NCBI RefSeq assembly: GCF_009796845.1
Contig: NZ_CP047025.1
Coordinates: forward strand, 3,844,001 to 3,908,000
Direction: 5' to 3'
Origin: Cobetia sp. L2A1
GTDB lineage: Bacteria > Pseudomonadota > Gammaproteobacteria > Pseudomonadales > Halomonadaceae
Length of the DNA stretch: 64,000 bases
The notes under the pieces are model-generated. The model was not told where the DNA came from and did no database searches. It saw only the letters and a program-made list of their open reading frames with translations. A program made the position numbers and the translations under genes. Of the stretch, positions 54,900 through 63,984 are shown piece by piece. Positions within the stretch are counted from its first letter, which is position 1. Every line of letters begins with the position of its first letter.

Positions 54900-56387
54900 G
54901 TGCCTTCATCTATCTCTGTTTCTACCCCCCCCACGGCCTCCGCAGAAGCGGAGGCTCTCCTGCAGCTTGTCTGGCTGCGCAGCGACCTGCGTGTACACGA
55001 CAACACTGCACTCGCGGCCGCAGCGGCTCGTGGCCCGGTCGTTGCCGTCGTTGCTCCCTGCTACGCGCAATGGCGTCAGCATGGCCACGGCGCCAACAAG
55101 CTCGACTTTCTGCGCCGTGGCCTACACGTGCTGCAGCAGGCACTCGCCGGCTATCACATCCCCCTCAAGATTCTCGACTGCGATACCTTTGCAGAGGTCC
55201 CCGATGCTCTGGCCTCTCTCTGTAGCTCTCTGAATGTCGCTGCACTGCACTTCAACGACGAGTACGCCGTCAATGAGCGTGCACGCGATACCGAAGTCCG
55301 CCAGCGCCTCATTGACATGAATATCCGGCTACATCACTACACCGACATGATCGCGTTCGCGCCGGGCGAATTGCTGACCGGAAAAGGCGACTACTACGGT
55401 GTCTTCACGCCGTTTTCCAAACGCTGGCACAAAGAAGTCGATGCTCGTCGACTCGAGGTACAGTCAGCCCCTGCTGTACAGGCAGTACCCAGCGATACCG
55501 ACGGACAACCCATCAATGGGGATGCCATTCCACCGCTGCCGGAAGATCTCCCCTCTCCAGTAGATGCCAGTCTGTGGCCTGCAGGCGAAGACGCGGCACA
55601 GGAACGCCTCGAACGCTTCATGACCTTCCGCGCGCGCCGCTATCACGATCAACGTGATCTCCCAGCCACACGTGGCACCAGCGAGCTATCAGCCTACCTG
55701 GCATTGGGCATGATTTCGGCACGACAGTGCTATGCCGCAGTCCGCGCAGAGAACGGCAGCATCTCAGATGGCGACGTTGGCCTGACCTCCTGGGTCAACG
55801 AGTTGATCTGGCGTGAGTTCTATCAGCACATCCTCGTCGGCTTCCCGCGCGTCAATCGCCATCGTCCCTTCCAGCGCCATACCGAAGCGCTCACATGGCG
55901 CGATGATGATGCAGGCTTCGATGCTTGGTGCGAAGGGCGTACCGGCTACCCACTCGTCGATGCTGCCATGCGCCAACTGGCTAGTACCGGCTGGATGCAT
56001 AATCGCCTGCGCATGGTGACGGCCATGTTCTTGACCAAGCATCTGTTGATCGATTGGCGACGTGGTGAAGCCTTCTTCATGGCGCATCTGGTCGATGGCG
56101 AGCTCGGTGCCAACAATGGTGGCTGGCAATGGGCAGCCTCGACTGGCACCGATGCCGCGCCCTATTTTCGGATTTTCAATCCAACGACCCAAGGCGAGCG
56201 TTTTGACAAGGATGCTGATTTCATCGCCAATCTTGTACCAGAGCTATCCAGCCTGCCTGCCAAGCACCGCCATCAACCGAGTGATGAAGATCGTCACGCA
56301 TGCGGCTATCCGCGTCCGATCGTCGACCACAAGGCAGCCCGTCTGCGTGCCCTCGACACCTTCAAGGCCTTGTCGAAAAGCGAGTAA
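54900..56387 (+). CDS. phrB: deoxyribodipyrimidine photolyase (CPD class I)
   Basis: Blue-light-driven repair of cyclobutane pyrimidine dimers. The N-terminal antenna-binding domain (LVWLRSDLRVHDNTALAAAA) is followed by a linker of about 40 residues and the FAD domain: GTSELSAYLALGMISARQ, WVNELIWREFYQHIL, TGYPLVDAAMRQLASTGWMHNR and DGELGANNGGWQWAASTG, the class I photolyase signature. 495 aa. The start is GTG 54900, with AAGGAG 5 nt upstream. It directly follows the LitR-like gene and is probably in the same transcript. Confidence 0.96.
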   Translation: MPSSISVSTPPTASAEAEALLQLVWLRSDLRVHDNTALAAAAARGPVVAVVAPCYAQWRQHGHGANKLDFLRRGLHVLQQALAGYHIPLKILDCDTFAEVPDALASLCSSLNVAALHFNDEYAVNERARDTEVRQRLIDMNIRLHHYTDMIAFAPGELLTGKGDYYGVFTPFSKRWHKEVDARRLEVQSAPAVQAVPSDTDGQPINGDAIPPLPEDLPSPVDASLWPAGEDAAQERLERFMTFRARRYHDQRDLPATRGTSELSAYLALGMISARQCYAAVRAENGSISDGDVGLTSWVNELIWREFYQHILVGFPRVNRHRPFQRHTEALTWRDDDAGFDAWCEGRTGYPLVDAAMRQLASTGWMHNRLRMVTAMFLTKHLLIDWRRGEAFFMAHLVDGELGANNGGWQWAASTGTDAAPYFRIFNPTTQGERFDKDADFIANLVPELSSLPAKHRHQPSDEDRHACGYPRPIVDHKAARLRALDTFKALSKSE

Positions 56388-56462
56388 TCGCCACGCTTAT
56401 ATCGCGTTCTATGATGACCACTATTGCCAACACCTTTACACCATTGCTCAAGGATTCCTGCT

Positions 56463-56933
56463 ATGCAGGCACTCCCCAAGGACATGAGTCCGGCGCTTGT
56501 TCGTGTATGCCGACTTTACGAAAAACTGGACAAGACCTCTACAGAGCTGCTGAAATCAGTCTACAGCGATGACATTGTCTTCCGAGATCCACTGCATGAA
56601 GTGCGAGGCATTCGTGCTCTCAACGCTTACTTCTCCGACCTTTATGCCAATGTCGAGTCGATAGCGTTCGTCTTTCATCAGCCGCTTGGGCCGCTCGACA
56701 GCACAGAGGAAGGCAGTGAATACGGACTGGCGTGGTTGAGCTGGACCATGACCTACCGTCACCCACGCTTGAATCGTGGCCGGGATATCACAGTAGAGGG
56801 AGCGTCGCGCCTTGAGTTTCATGAGGGGCGCATCCTCCGCCATCGCGATTTCTTCGATGCCGGCGAGCTGCTCTATGAGCAACTGCCCATTCTGCGCAAC
56901 GTGATTGGTCTACTGAAGCGTCGACTGGGCTGA
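56463..56933 (+). CDS. nuclear transport factor 2-like (SnoaL-fold) protein
   Basis: A 156-residue protein with the NTF2/SnoaL cone fold: N-terminal helix, VYSDDIVFRDPLHEVRGIRALNAYFSDLYANV, then strands including WLSWTMTYRHPR, RDITVEGASRLEFHEGRILRHRDFFDAGELLYEQ. No catalytic residues can be assigned. Homologues are common next to photolyase, SDR and CFA-like genes in light-response clusters. AAGGA lies 8 nt before ATG 56463. 75 nt after phrB. Confidence 0.85.
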   Translation: MQALPKDMSPALVRVCRLYEKLDKTSTELLKSVYSDDIVFRDPLHEVRGIRALNAYFSDLYANVESIAFVFHQPLGPLDSTEEGSEYGLAWLSWTMTYRHPRLNRGRDITVEGASRLEFHEGRILRHRDFFDAGELLYEQLPILRNVIGLLKRRLG

Positions 56934-57094
56934 CTGATCGGTGCAAAGGAAGTGTTCAAAGGAAAAGAAGCCCAAAGGAGCAAGATAAATCAACCACGAG
57001 CTGACATGCCGGACATCTGAAATACTTTCCGGTGCGTTACTCACGTCAGGACATCGCTCACAGCGTGTCCGCAAGCCTCAAGGAAGGAGACAGC

Positions 57095-57907
57095 ATGTCC
57101 GGTGCCACTTCACACGCCCACTCCACAAGCCCAGCGACCCGTAAGCGTATCTGGCTGACAGGTGCCAGCTCTGGCATCGGAGAAGGCGTGGCTCGCCGAC
57201 TGCTGGCTGACGGTCATCGCGTCGCAATAAGTGCGCGTTCGACCGATAAGCTGGAAGCACTCGCCCAGGCAGCAGCAGGCGGCCCCGGCGAAGCGCTGGT
57301 CGTGACGCTCGACCTGACTGACCGTGATGCCATCTGCCAAGCCGCGTTGCAGATAGAAGAGAGCTTTGGCGGGCTGGATCTGCTGCTATTGAATGCCGGC
57401 ACCTGTGAATACCTTGATGCCCGTGATTTTGAGGCAGATCTCGTTCAACGAGTCTTTGCGACCAATTTCCATGCTGCCATTGATGTCATCGAGAGTGCCC
57501 TGCCGCTATTGCGCATGGCAGCCGCCGAGGGCGGCGAACGGCCTCAGCTGGCTGCGGTTTCCAGCGCATCCGCTTATCTGCCCCTCCCGCGCGCAGAAGC
57601 ATATGGTGCATCGAAAGCGGCGCTCAGCTACTTCCTTGAGTCCCTACGGCTGGATCTGGAGGCGCAAGAAATCGACGTCAGCATCATTCACCCAGGCTTT
57701 GTGAAAACGCCACTGACGGAGCGCAACGATTTCCCGATGCCCATGCAAGTGACCATTGAGCAGGCCGTTGATGCCATTCTCAAGGGCCTTGCCAGGCATC
57801 GGCTCGATATTCATTTCCCCAAGCGCTTCACGCTGATGGTCAAGCTGTTGGGCATTCTGCCGCAATCCGTTCGGCGTCGTATCGGACTGCGCATGACGCG
57901 CAGCTGA
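57095..57907 (+). CDS. short-chain dehydrogenase/reductase
   Basis: Classical SDR of 270 aa: cofactor motif TGASSGIGEGVA at about residues 22-33 with Ser-Ala-Arg after strand 2 (suggesting NADPH), NAG at about 104-106, catalytic Ser in AAVSSASAYLPLP and Y-G-A-S-K. Substrate unknown. The strong AGGAG 5 nt before ATG 57095 fixes the start; the upstream open part to 57032 has no signal. 161 nt after the NTF2-like gene. SDRs are regular members of photolyase/CFA-like clusters. Confidence 0.9.
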   Translation: MSGATSHAHSTSPATRKRIWLTGASSGIGEGVARRLLADGHRVAISARSTDKLEALAQAAAGGPGEALVVTLDLTDRDAICQAALQIEESFGGLDLLLLNAGTCEYLDARDFEADLVQRVFATNFHAAIDVIESALPLLRMAAAEGGERPQLAAVSSASAYLPLPRAEAYGASKAALSYFLESLRLDLEAQEIDVSIIHPGFVKTPLTERNDFPMPMQVTIEQAVDAILKGLARHRLDIHFPKRFTLMVKLLGILPQSVRRRIGLRMTRS

Positions 57908-57996
57908 TTCATGACGGTTGCCTGTCACCGAGGCCTTGTTAACCAGCTTTTGTCGGCCGCCTTTGTGGCAATACCTTTATTTGTATCAGGAGTGGC

Positions 57997-59343
57997 ATGA
58001 ACACATCCTCTTCGCGCTCATCGGCAGACCTGCCTCGCCAACGCATTGCCGTGATTGGCAGTGGCATCAGCGGCATGGCCGCCGCCCATTACCTCAATCG
58101 CCATCATGAGGTGCATGTCTTCGAATCTGCGGAGCGACTGGGCGGCCATACCGCCACCATGCAGGTGGAAACGTCCGATGGGCGTGAGTGGGCGATCGAT
58201 ACCGGTTTCATTGTGTTCAATGATCGCACCTACCCCCATTTTCTGAGTCTGCTAGAGCAGCTCGGCGTGCCCTACCAGCCGACCGAGATGAGTTTCTCGG
58301 TGCATTCGACCGCTCAGGATTTCGAGTACAACGGCCATACCCTGCTGTCGCTGTTCGCTCAGAAACGCAATGTACTGCGTCCCCGCTTCTATCGACTGTT
58401 GCGTGACATCCTGCGCTTCAACACTCAAGCAGCCGCTGATCTCGACAACGGCAAGCTGGCCAGCGGCGCGACACTGGGCGAGTACCTGGAGGCCAATCGT
58501 TACTCACAAGTGTTTCGAGACTACTACCTGCTGCCGATGGGTGCCGCGATCTGGTCCGCCAGCATCGAAGACATCGCGCGCTTCCCACTGGTCTTCTTTG
58601 TGCGCTTCTTCCGCAATCACGGCCTGTTATCAGTCAATGATCGTCCTCAGTGGTTCACGTTGGTGGGAGGCTCAAGTAGCTATATTCCTCAGCTGACCGA
58701 GCGCTACGCCGAGCACATACATCTAGGCTGCGAGCTACGACGCATCACGCGTGATGCAGATGGCGTGACACTGGAACACGTCGATGGTCGCAGCGATCGT
58801 TTTGATCAGGTCGTGCTGGCTTGCCACGCGCCACAGGCGCTGGCACTACTGGATGATGCCAGCGATGTCGAGCGCGAGGTGCTCTCCGCCATCACGACTC
58901 AGCGAAATGAGGTCGTCATGCATACCGATACCTCGCTGTTGCCCAAACGACGTGCCGCCTGGGCGAGCTGGAACTATCGCCTTGACGGTCGAGAAGATGC
59001 GCAGCGCGTCAGCGTCACCTATGACATGAATATCCTGCAGCGCCTCGACGATACCAAGCATCCGCCACGCGACACCTTCTGCGTGACACTCAATGACAGC
59101 GATGCCATTGATCCAACCAAGGTGCTTGGGCGTTATGCCTATGATCACCCGCGCTTTACGCTGAAAGCCGAGGCTGCCAAAGCACGCTTCGCGGAAATTT
59201 CAGCCGTTGAAGGCAGCGTCGGAGGCCCGGTGGGGCGCACACATTTTTGCGGTGCCTGGTGGCGTAACGGTTTCCATGAAGACGGTGTATGGAGTGCATT
59301 GCGTGTTGCAGAGGCACTCGGTACCCGCGAGGCAGACGATTGA
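57997..59343 (+). CDS. FAD-dependent amine-oxidase-like protein of the photolyase/CFA cluster
   Basis: Flavoprotein of 448 aa with dinucleotide-binding motif IAVIGSGISGMAAAHYLNRH (residues 17-36), ERLGGHTATMQVE and AIDTGFIVFNDRTYPHF, typical of the COG2907 amine-oxidase-like family. The C-terminal FCGAWWRNGFHEDGVWSALRVAEAL binds the FAD pyrimidine end. Members lie beside DUF1365 and CFA-like genes, including the ChrR/sigmaE singlet-oxygen regulon of Rhodobacter, where a relative takes part in fatty acid modification; that role here is inferred. AGGAG precedes ATG 57997. The stop overlaps the next start (TGATG). Confidence 0.87.
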   Translation: MNTSSSRSSADLPRQRIAVIGSGISGMAAAHYLNRHHEVHVFESAERLGGHTATMQVETSDGREWAIDTGFIVFNDRTYPHFLSLLEQLGVPYQPTEMSFSVHSTAQDFEYNGHTLLSLFAQKRNVLRPRFYRLLRDILRFNTQAAADLDNGKLASGATLGEYLEANRYSQVFRDYYLLPMGAAIWSASIEDIARFPLVFFVRFFRNHGLLSVNDRPQWFTLVGGSSSYIPQLTERYAEHIHLGCELRRITRDADGVTLEHVDGRSDRFDQVVLACHAPQALALLDDASDVEREVLSAITTQRNEVVMHTDTSLLPKRRAAWASWNYRLDGREDAQRVSVTYDMNILQRLDDTKHPPRDTFCVTLNDSDAIDPTKVLGRYAYDHPRFTLKAEAAKARFAEISAVEGSVGGPVGRTHFCGAWWRNGFHEDGVWSALRVAEALGTREADD

Positions 59344-60152
59344 TGACACCCGCCAGTCGCATCGGCTACGGCACATTGCGTCACCGACGCCACGCGCCAC
59401 GCGAGCATAGCTTCCGCTATCGCGTGGCCATGGCCTGGTTGGCACTGGACGAAATGCCATTACTGATGAGCGGTCAACGGCTCGTCAGTGCCAGTCATGC
59501 GGCACCGCTGGCCTTTCGCGAGAAGGATCATCTGCCAGCAGATATTCATGGGCTAGCGGCTGACTCCCTTGAAGAGCGGGTACGTGAAGCCTGCACGCGA
59601 GAACTGTCACGCGAAGGGGATAACGCTCCGCTACCGGCGGGCCGCATCTTCCTATTGACTCAACTACGCCATTTCGGCATCGGTTTTAACCCTATCCGGC
59701 TCTATTACCTCTACACCGTAGAGGGCCAGCTGGGAGCTGTACTTGGCGAAGTCACCAATATCCCATGGGGCGAGCGAGTGCTATACGCCTGGCGCACCGA
59801 TATCCATCGCCGCATGCAGACAGCCTGTTTCGACAAACGCATGCATGTCTCGCCCTTCATGCCGATGGGCATGCGCTACCACTGGCGCTTCAATGACCCC
59901 TGCAAGGGACAGTTATTGCTGCAGATGGAGAACCATCCACTGACTGACGACACGGCGCGTATTTCTGAACAGGTGGTCTTCGATGCAAGCCTGAGCCTGA
60001 CGCTAGAGCCAGCAACCCCCCGCGCCCTGACCCGACTGCTACTGCGCTTCCCCTGGATGACGCTCAAGACCGTGGCAGGCATTCATTTCGAGGCACTGCG
60101 TCTGGTGCTCAAGCGTGTGCCGATCTTCGATCACCCACGCGCCCAGCCATAG
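59343..60152 (+). CDS. DUF1365 family protein
   Basis: A 269-residue protein beginning YGTLRHRRHAPREHSFRYRV and containing LLTQLRHFGIGFNPIRLYYLY, TNIPWGERVLYAW, KRMHVSPFMPMGMRYHWRF and FPWMTLKTVAGIHFEALRLVLK, the standard DUF1365 motifs. The biochemical role is unknown; it nearly always sits between the FAD amine-oxidase-like gene and a CFA-like gene, so a step in the same lipid modification is likely. ATG 59343 overlaps the previous stop by one base. Confidence 0.92.
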   Translation: MTPASRIGYGTLRHRRHAPREHSFRYRVAMAWLALDEMPLLMSGQRLVSASHAAPLAFREKDHLPADIHGLAADSLEERVREACTRELSREGDNAPLPAGRIFLLTQLRHFGIGFNPIRLYYLYTVEGQLGAVLGEVTNIPWGERVLYAWRTDIHRRMQTACFDKRMHVSPFMPMGMRYHWRFNDPCKGQLLLQMENHPLTDDTARISEQVVFDASLSLTLEPATPRALTRLLLRFPWMTLKTVAGIHFEALRLVLKRVPIFDHPRAQP

Positions 60153-60183
60153 TCTCAGTACCCGTCATGAGGAACTCACCATC

Positions 60184-61467
60184 ATGAGTCATTTCGAATC
60201 CGTACCGCCCAGTCCTGCGACGACCCATCTGCCGACAGACCGTCTGACTCGATTGCTACGTCCACGCCTACTGCGCATGCTGAACTCGCTGGAGGGCGGC
60301 ACGCTGACCGTACTGGAAGGCCATGAACGGCATGTGCTGGGCAAGGGCGGTCCACGTAATATCACGCTGCGCATCAATGACTCACGCGCCTGGCGGCGCA
60401 TGGCACTAGGTGGCACCGTCGCGGCATCGGAAGCCTACATGGACGGCCAGTGGGAGGCGGATGATCTCGTCGGCCTTATTCGCCTGTTCGCCTTCAATCT
60501 GGAACAGGTCAACAGCTCAGTAGATAGCGGTACCTCACGCTTCTCAAAATGGGCACTCAGTGTGGCGTATGCACTGGCGCGCAACACGCTGGAGGGCTCG
60601 AAACGCAATATCTCGGCCCATTATGATCTCGGCAATGACCTGTTTACGCTGTTCCTCGATCATGAACATCGGATGTACTCCTCCGCCGTATTCCCGACCC
60701 CTACCGCCAGCCTCGAAGAGGCCTCAACACATAAGCTCGAGCGACTGTTCGACATGTTGGCGTTAGGGCCAGAGCACCACCTGCTGGAAATTGGAACAGG
60801 CTGGGGAGGACTTGCACTGCATGCGGCCAAGACGCGCGGATGCCGTGTCACTACCACGACGATTTCCGATGAGCAGCATGCTTATACGGCAGCGAGAATC
60901 GCTGAAGAGGGTCTCGAGGATCGCATTACGCTGCTCAAGCAGGATTATCGTGCGCTGGAAGGTCGCTTTGATCGTATCGTCTCGGTAGAAATGATCGAGG
61001 CAGTGGGCCATCAGTACTTGCCCACCTACCTGAAAACACTGGAGCGACTGCTCACGCATGACGGCCTGATCGCGCTCCAGGCCATCACGATCCGTGATCA
61101 ACGCTTTGCCGCCGCACGCCGCGAGATGGACTTCATCAAGCGTTATATCTTCCCGGGGGGGTTCTTGCCCTCACATGGCGCCATTCTGACTGCCATGCAG
61201 CGTGATACTCAGCTCAACCTGCTGCAACTCGAGGATATCGGGCTGCATTACGCCGCCACGCTCAAGGTATGGGGGCAGCGCTTCGAAGCGCGTCTAGGAG
61301 ACGTCTACGCACAGGGCTATGACGAGCGATTTGTACGTATGTGGCGTTACTACATGGCTTACTGCGAGGGCGGTTTCCGTGAGCGCACCATCGGCACCTG
61401 CCAGCTACTATTGGGCGGACCCAATGCACGCCCGATCCAGGCAGGCCTGACAGACTGGAACGCCTGA
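60184..61467 (+). CDS. cyclopropane-fatty-acid-synthase-like SAM methyltransferase
   Basis: A 427-residue COG2230 protein acting on unsaturated acyl chains of phospholipids. The SAM site LEIGTGWGGLALHA is at about 201-214, preceded by ISAHYDLGNDLFTLFLD. Relative to E. coli Cfa, the bicarbonate-site Cys139 is Ser (MYSSAVF, about 167) and His266 is Gln (ALQAIT, about 299), while the Glu (SVEMIEAVG) and Tyr (GLHYAATL) are kept. This suggests a methyl-transferring relative (like Rhodobacter UfaM) more than a plain cyclopropane synthase. ATG 60184 has GAGGA 10 nt upstream; 31 nt after DUF1365. Confidence 0.88.
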   Translation: MSHFESVPPSPATTHLPTDRLTRLLRPRLLRMLNSLEGGTLTVLEGHERHVLGKGGPRNITLRINDSRAWRRMALGGTVAASEAYMDGQWEADDLVGLIRLFAFNLEQVNSSVDSGTSRFSKWALSVAYALARNTLEGSKRNISAHYDLGNDLFTLFLDHEHRMYSSAVFPTPTASLEEASTHKLERLFDMLALGPEHHLLEIGTGWGGLALHAAKTRGCRVTTTTISDEQHAYTAARIAEEGLEDRITLLKQDYRALEGRFDRIVSVEMIEAVGHQYLPTYLKTLERLLTHDGLIALQAITIRDQRFAAARREMDFIKRYIFPGGFLPSHGAILTAMQRDTQLNLLQLEDIGLHYAATLKVWGQRFEARLGDVYAQGYDERFVRMWRYYMAYCEGGFRERTIGTCQLLLGGPNARPIQAGLTDWNA

Positions 61468-61469
61468 GC

Positions 61470-61997
61470 ATGCTGGCACCTAACACGCGCCTCTTACTCA
61501 ATGCCGGCCTTTTTCAGCTTGGCTGGTTCAGTTGCGTTCTGGGAGGATCGCTGGTCGCCACGCTGATGGCGCCGTTGATATTGGCGTTTCATCTGGCGGT
61601 CATCGTCCCCGCCCATCAGCGCCGTCGCGAATTACGCTGGCTCATCGGCTTTGCAGCATTGGGGATGGTAATTGATGGTAGCTTGTCACTGGCAGGGGGG
61701 TATTCACTAACACCGAAAGCCTCTGTCGGCTGGTCACAGTGGCTACCACTCCCCGTCTGGATGTGGTGGCTATGGCCACTGTTCGCCAGCACCATTCATC
61801 ATGCACTCGCCTGGCTGTGGAAGCGTCCGTGGCTGGCAGCAGCTGGCGGGGCAGTCAGTGCGCCACTCTCATACTATGGGGGCGCCCAGTTCGCAGGCAT
61901 CGGTCTTGCAGACTGGCTGCTGCCGGCGCAAGCCCTCATCTGGGGCGTAATGTGTCTCGCCATTGCGCGACTGTCAGTTGAGCGGCAGAGGGCCTAA
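61470..61997 (+). CDS. DUF2878 integral membrane protein
   Basis: A 175-residue protein with about five or six hydrophobic helices and few loops (LFQLGWFSCVLGG, LMAPLILAFHLAVIV, LIGFAALGMVIDGSLSLAGG, WMWWLWPLFASTIHHALAWL). It matches the DUF2878 type, found with photolyase and CFA-like genes in Vibrio and other light-response clusters. Function unknown. The start lies 2 nt after the cfa-like stop, so the FAD-DUF1365-CFA-DUF2878 set is one tightly packed operon. Confidence 0.85.
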   Translation: MLAPNTRLLLNAGLFQLGWFSCVLGGSLVATLMAPLILAFHLAVIVPAHQRRRELRWLIGFAALGMVIDGSLSLAGGYSLTPKASVGWSQWLPLPVWMWWLWPLFASTIHHALAWLWKRPWLAAAGGAVSAPLSYYGGAQFAGIGLADWLLPAQALIWGVMCLAIARLSVERQRA

Positions 61998-62130
61998 CCG
62001 AGCAAGTCTCTCAACAAACGTCTGCCGTCACTCTCATGGAAATATGATGCCACAGTGGTGATACCATGCGTCCTATCGACCGCTTTAGCCCAAGCTGCAG
62101 GACATATTTGCACCTGGCCTTGCTGCCCTT

Positions 62131-62175
62131 TAGTCTGACCCCCACGTGCATTCACGGGGGCCAGCCATTAGACTA
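62131..62175 (+). promoter_or_regulatory. nested inverted repeat upstream of fabA
   Basis: An outer inverted repeat TAGTCT (62131-62136) and AGACTA (62170-62175) encloses a hairpin CCCCC-(AC)-GTG-CATT-CAC-GGGGG (62139-62160). It lies 62 nt before the fabA start in a 240-nt gap. It may terminate the upstream operon or be a repressor site for fabAB (compare FabR/DesT sites); neither can be decided here. Confidence 0.4.
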
Positions 62176-62237
62176 GCCCCATTCGGGCGCTGATGCGCCT
62201 CGTACGGTATAACCATCCCGCTACTCGGAATGACTCA

Positions 62238-62753
62238 GTGACCAAGCAACACTCTTTTACTCACGACGAGCTGCTGGCCTGTGGCCAGGGCGAACTCTTC
62301 GGCCCAGGCAATGCTCAACTGCCTGCCCCCAACATGCTGATGCTAGATCGCATCACTCACATTAGTGAGGAAGGCGGCAGCCACGGCAAAGGTCAGCTGA
62401 TCGCTGAGCTGGATATCTCCCCGGACCTGTGGTTCTTTGACTGCCACTTCCCGGGTGACCCGGTGATGCCCGGCTGCCTGGGACTTGATGCCATGTGGCA
62501 GCTGGTTGGCTTCCACCTCGGCTGGCTCGGCAATCCGGGGCGCGGTCGCGCACTGGGCTGCGGTGAGGTCAAGTTCTCTGGCCAGGTGTTGCCGACGGCC
62601 AAGAAAGTGACCTATACCATCAACATCAAGCGAGTTATCACTCGCAAGCTGATCCTCGGCATTGCCGATGGTACAGTGACTGTTGATGGCCGCGACATCT
62701 ATCAGGCCAACGACCTGCGCGTCGGTCTGTTCACCTCCACTGCGAACTTCTGA
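62238..62753 (+). CDS. fabA: 3-hydroxydecanoyl-ACP dehydratase/isomerase
   Basis: Introduces the cis double bond at the C10 stage of fatty acid synthesis, the key step in anaerobic-type unsaturated fatty acid production. The hot-dog fold shows the catalytic His in [22 protein letters not shown] and the motif [27 protein letters not shown] 62238 gives 171 aa, nearly the E. coli length (172), and the family N-terminus ([21 protein letters not shown]); the open frame to 62193 has no support. 13 nt before fabB, one operon. Confidence 0.96.
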   Translation: MTKQHSFTHDELLACGQGELFGPGNAQLPAPNMLMLDRITHISEEGGSHGKGQLIAELDISPDLWFFDCHFPGDPVMPGCLGLDAMWQLVGFHLGWLGNPGRGRALGCGEVKFSGQVLPTAKKVTYTINIKRVITRKLILGIADGTVTVDGRDIYQANDLRVGLFTSTANF

Positions 62754-62766
62754 ACGGGAGGCTCCC

Positions 62767-63984
62767 ATGCGTAGAGTGGTAGTCACCGGGCTGGGCATTG
62801 TTTCCTGCCTGGGCAACGATCGCCAGCAGGTCCTGAATTCGCTCCGTGAAGGGCGTTCTGGTATCCGCCGCAAAGAGGAATACGCCGAACTGGGCTTCCG
62901 TAGCCAGGTTGCCGGCGTTGTCGACATCAACCTCGAGGACCATATCGATCGCAAGCAATTGCGCTTCATGGGCGATGCAGCGGCTTACGCTTACATCTCC
63001 ATGGCGCAGGCGATTGCCGATTCTGGCCTCAGTGAAGAGCAGGTTTCAAACGAGCGTACCGGCCTCATCGCTGGCTCTGGCGGCGCCTCCTCAGCGAATC
63101 AGGTCGAGGCGGCAGATATCATGCGCGCCAAGGGCCTCCGTCGTGTCGGACCGTACCGTGTGACACGTACCATGGGCTCCACCGTTTCCGCCTGCCTGGC
63201 CACGCCGTTCAAGATCAAGGGGATCAACTACTCGATCTCCTCAGCTTGCGCGACGTCGGCTCACTGCATTGGCAGCGCGGTCGAACAGATCCAGCTGAAC
63301 AAGCAGGATGTGGTATTTGCCGGTGGTGGCGAAGAAGAACACTGGACTCTGTCTTGTCTATTCGACGCCATGGGTGCCCTCTCCACCCACTACAACGATG
63401 CACCAGAAACAGCGTCACGCCCTTATGACAAGACCCGCGACGGTTTTGTCATTGCCGGTGGCGGTGGCATGTTGGTGCTTGAAGAGCTGGAGCATGCCAA
63501 GGCACGTGGCGCCAGGATTTATGCTGAAGTGACTGGCTATGGTGCAACGTCTGATGGCCACGACATGGTCGCTCCGTCTGGCGAAGGTGCAGCACGTTGC
63601 ATGCGTCAGGCGATGGCAACCGTGAATGGCAAGATCGACTATATCAATACTCACGGCACCTCGACGCCGGTGGGTGATGTAGCTGAACTCAAGGCCATCC
63701 AGGAAGTCTTCGGTGCAGACAGCCCGGCGATGAGCTCGACCAAATCGCTGACGGGCCACTCACTGGGTGCGACTGGCGTGCAGGAAGCCATCTACTCGAT
63801 ACTGATGATGGAAAACGACTTCATTGCCGCCTCTGCCAATATCAGCGAGCTGGATGACCGTGCTGGCGGTCTCGACATTGTCACGACCCGTCGCGATGGT
63901 GTGAAGATCGACCGCATACTGTCCAACAGCTTCGGCTTTGGTGGCACCAATGCCTGTCTGATTCTGGAACGCTTCGAGGACTGA
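62767..63984 (+). CDS. fabB: 3-oxoacyl-ACP synthase I (KAS I)
   Basis: Condensing enzyme that elongates the cis-3-decenoyl chain made by FabA, as well as saturated chains. The Cys-His-His triad is intact: [14 protein letters not shown] (about Cys163), [11 protein letters not shown] (about His298) and [10 protein letters not shown] (about His333). 405 aa, matching E. coli FabB (406). ATG 62767 has GGGAGG 5 nt upstream; the frame is open further inside fabA without support. Ends 16 nt before the window edge. Confidence 0.97.
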   Translation: MRRVVVTGLGIVSCLGNDRQQVLNSLREGRSGIRRKEEYAELGFRSQVAGVVDINLEDHIDRKQLRFMGDAAAYAYISMAQAIADSGLSEEQVSNERTGLIAGSGGASSANQVEAADIMRAKGLRRVGPYRVTRTMGSTVSACLATPFKIKGINYSISSACATSAHCIGSAVEQIQLNKQDVVFAGGGEEEHWTLSCLFDAMGALSTHYNDAPETASRPYDKTRDGFVIAGGGGMLVLEELEHAKARGARIYAEVTGYGATSDGHDMVAPSGEGAARCMRQAMATVNGKIDYINTHGTSTPVGDVAELKAIQEVFGADSPAMSSTKSLTGHSLGATGVQEAIYSILMMENDFIAASANISELDDRAGGLDIVTTRRDGVKIDRILSNSFGFGGTNACLILERFED

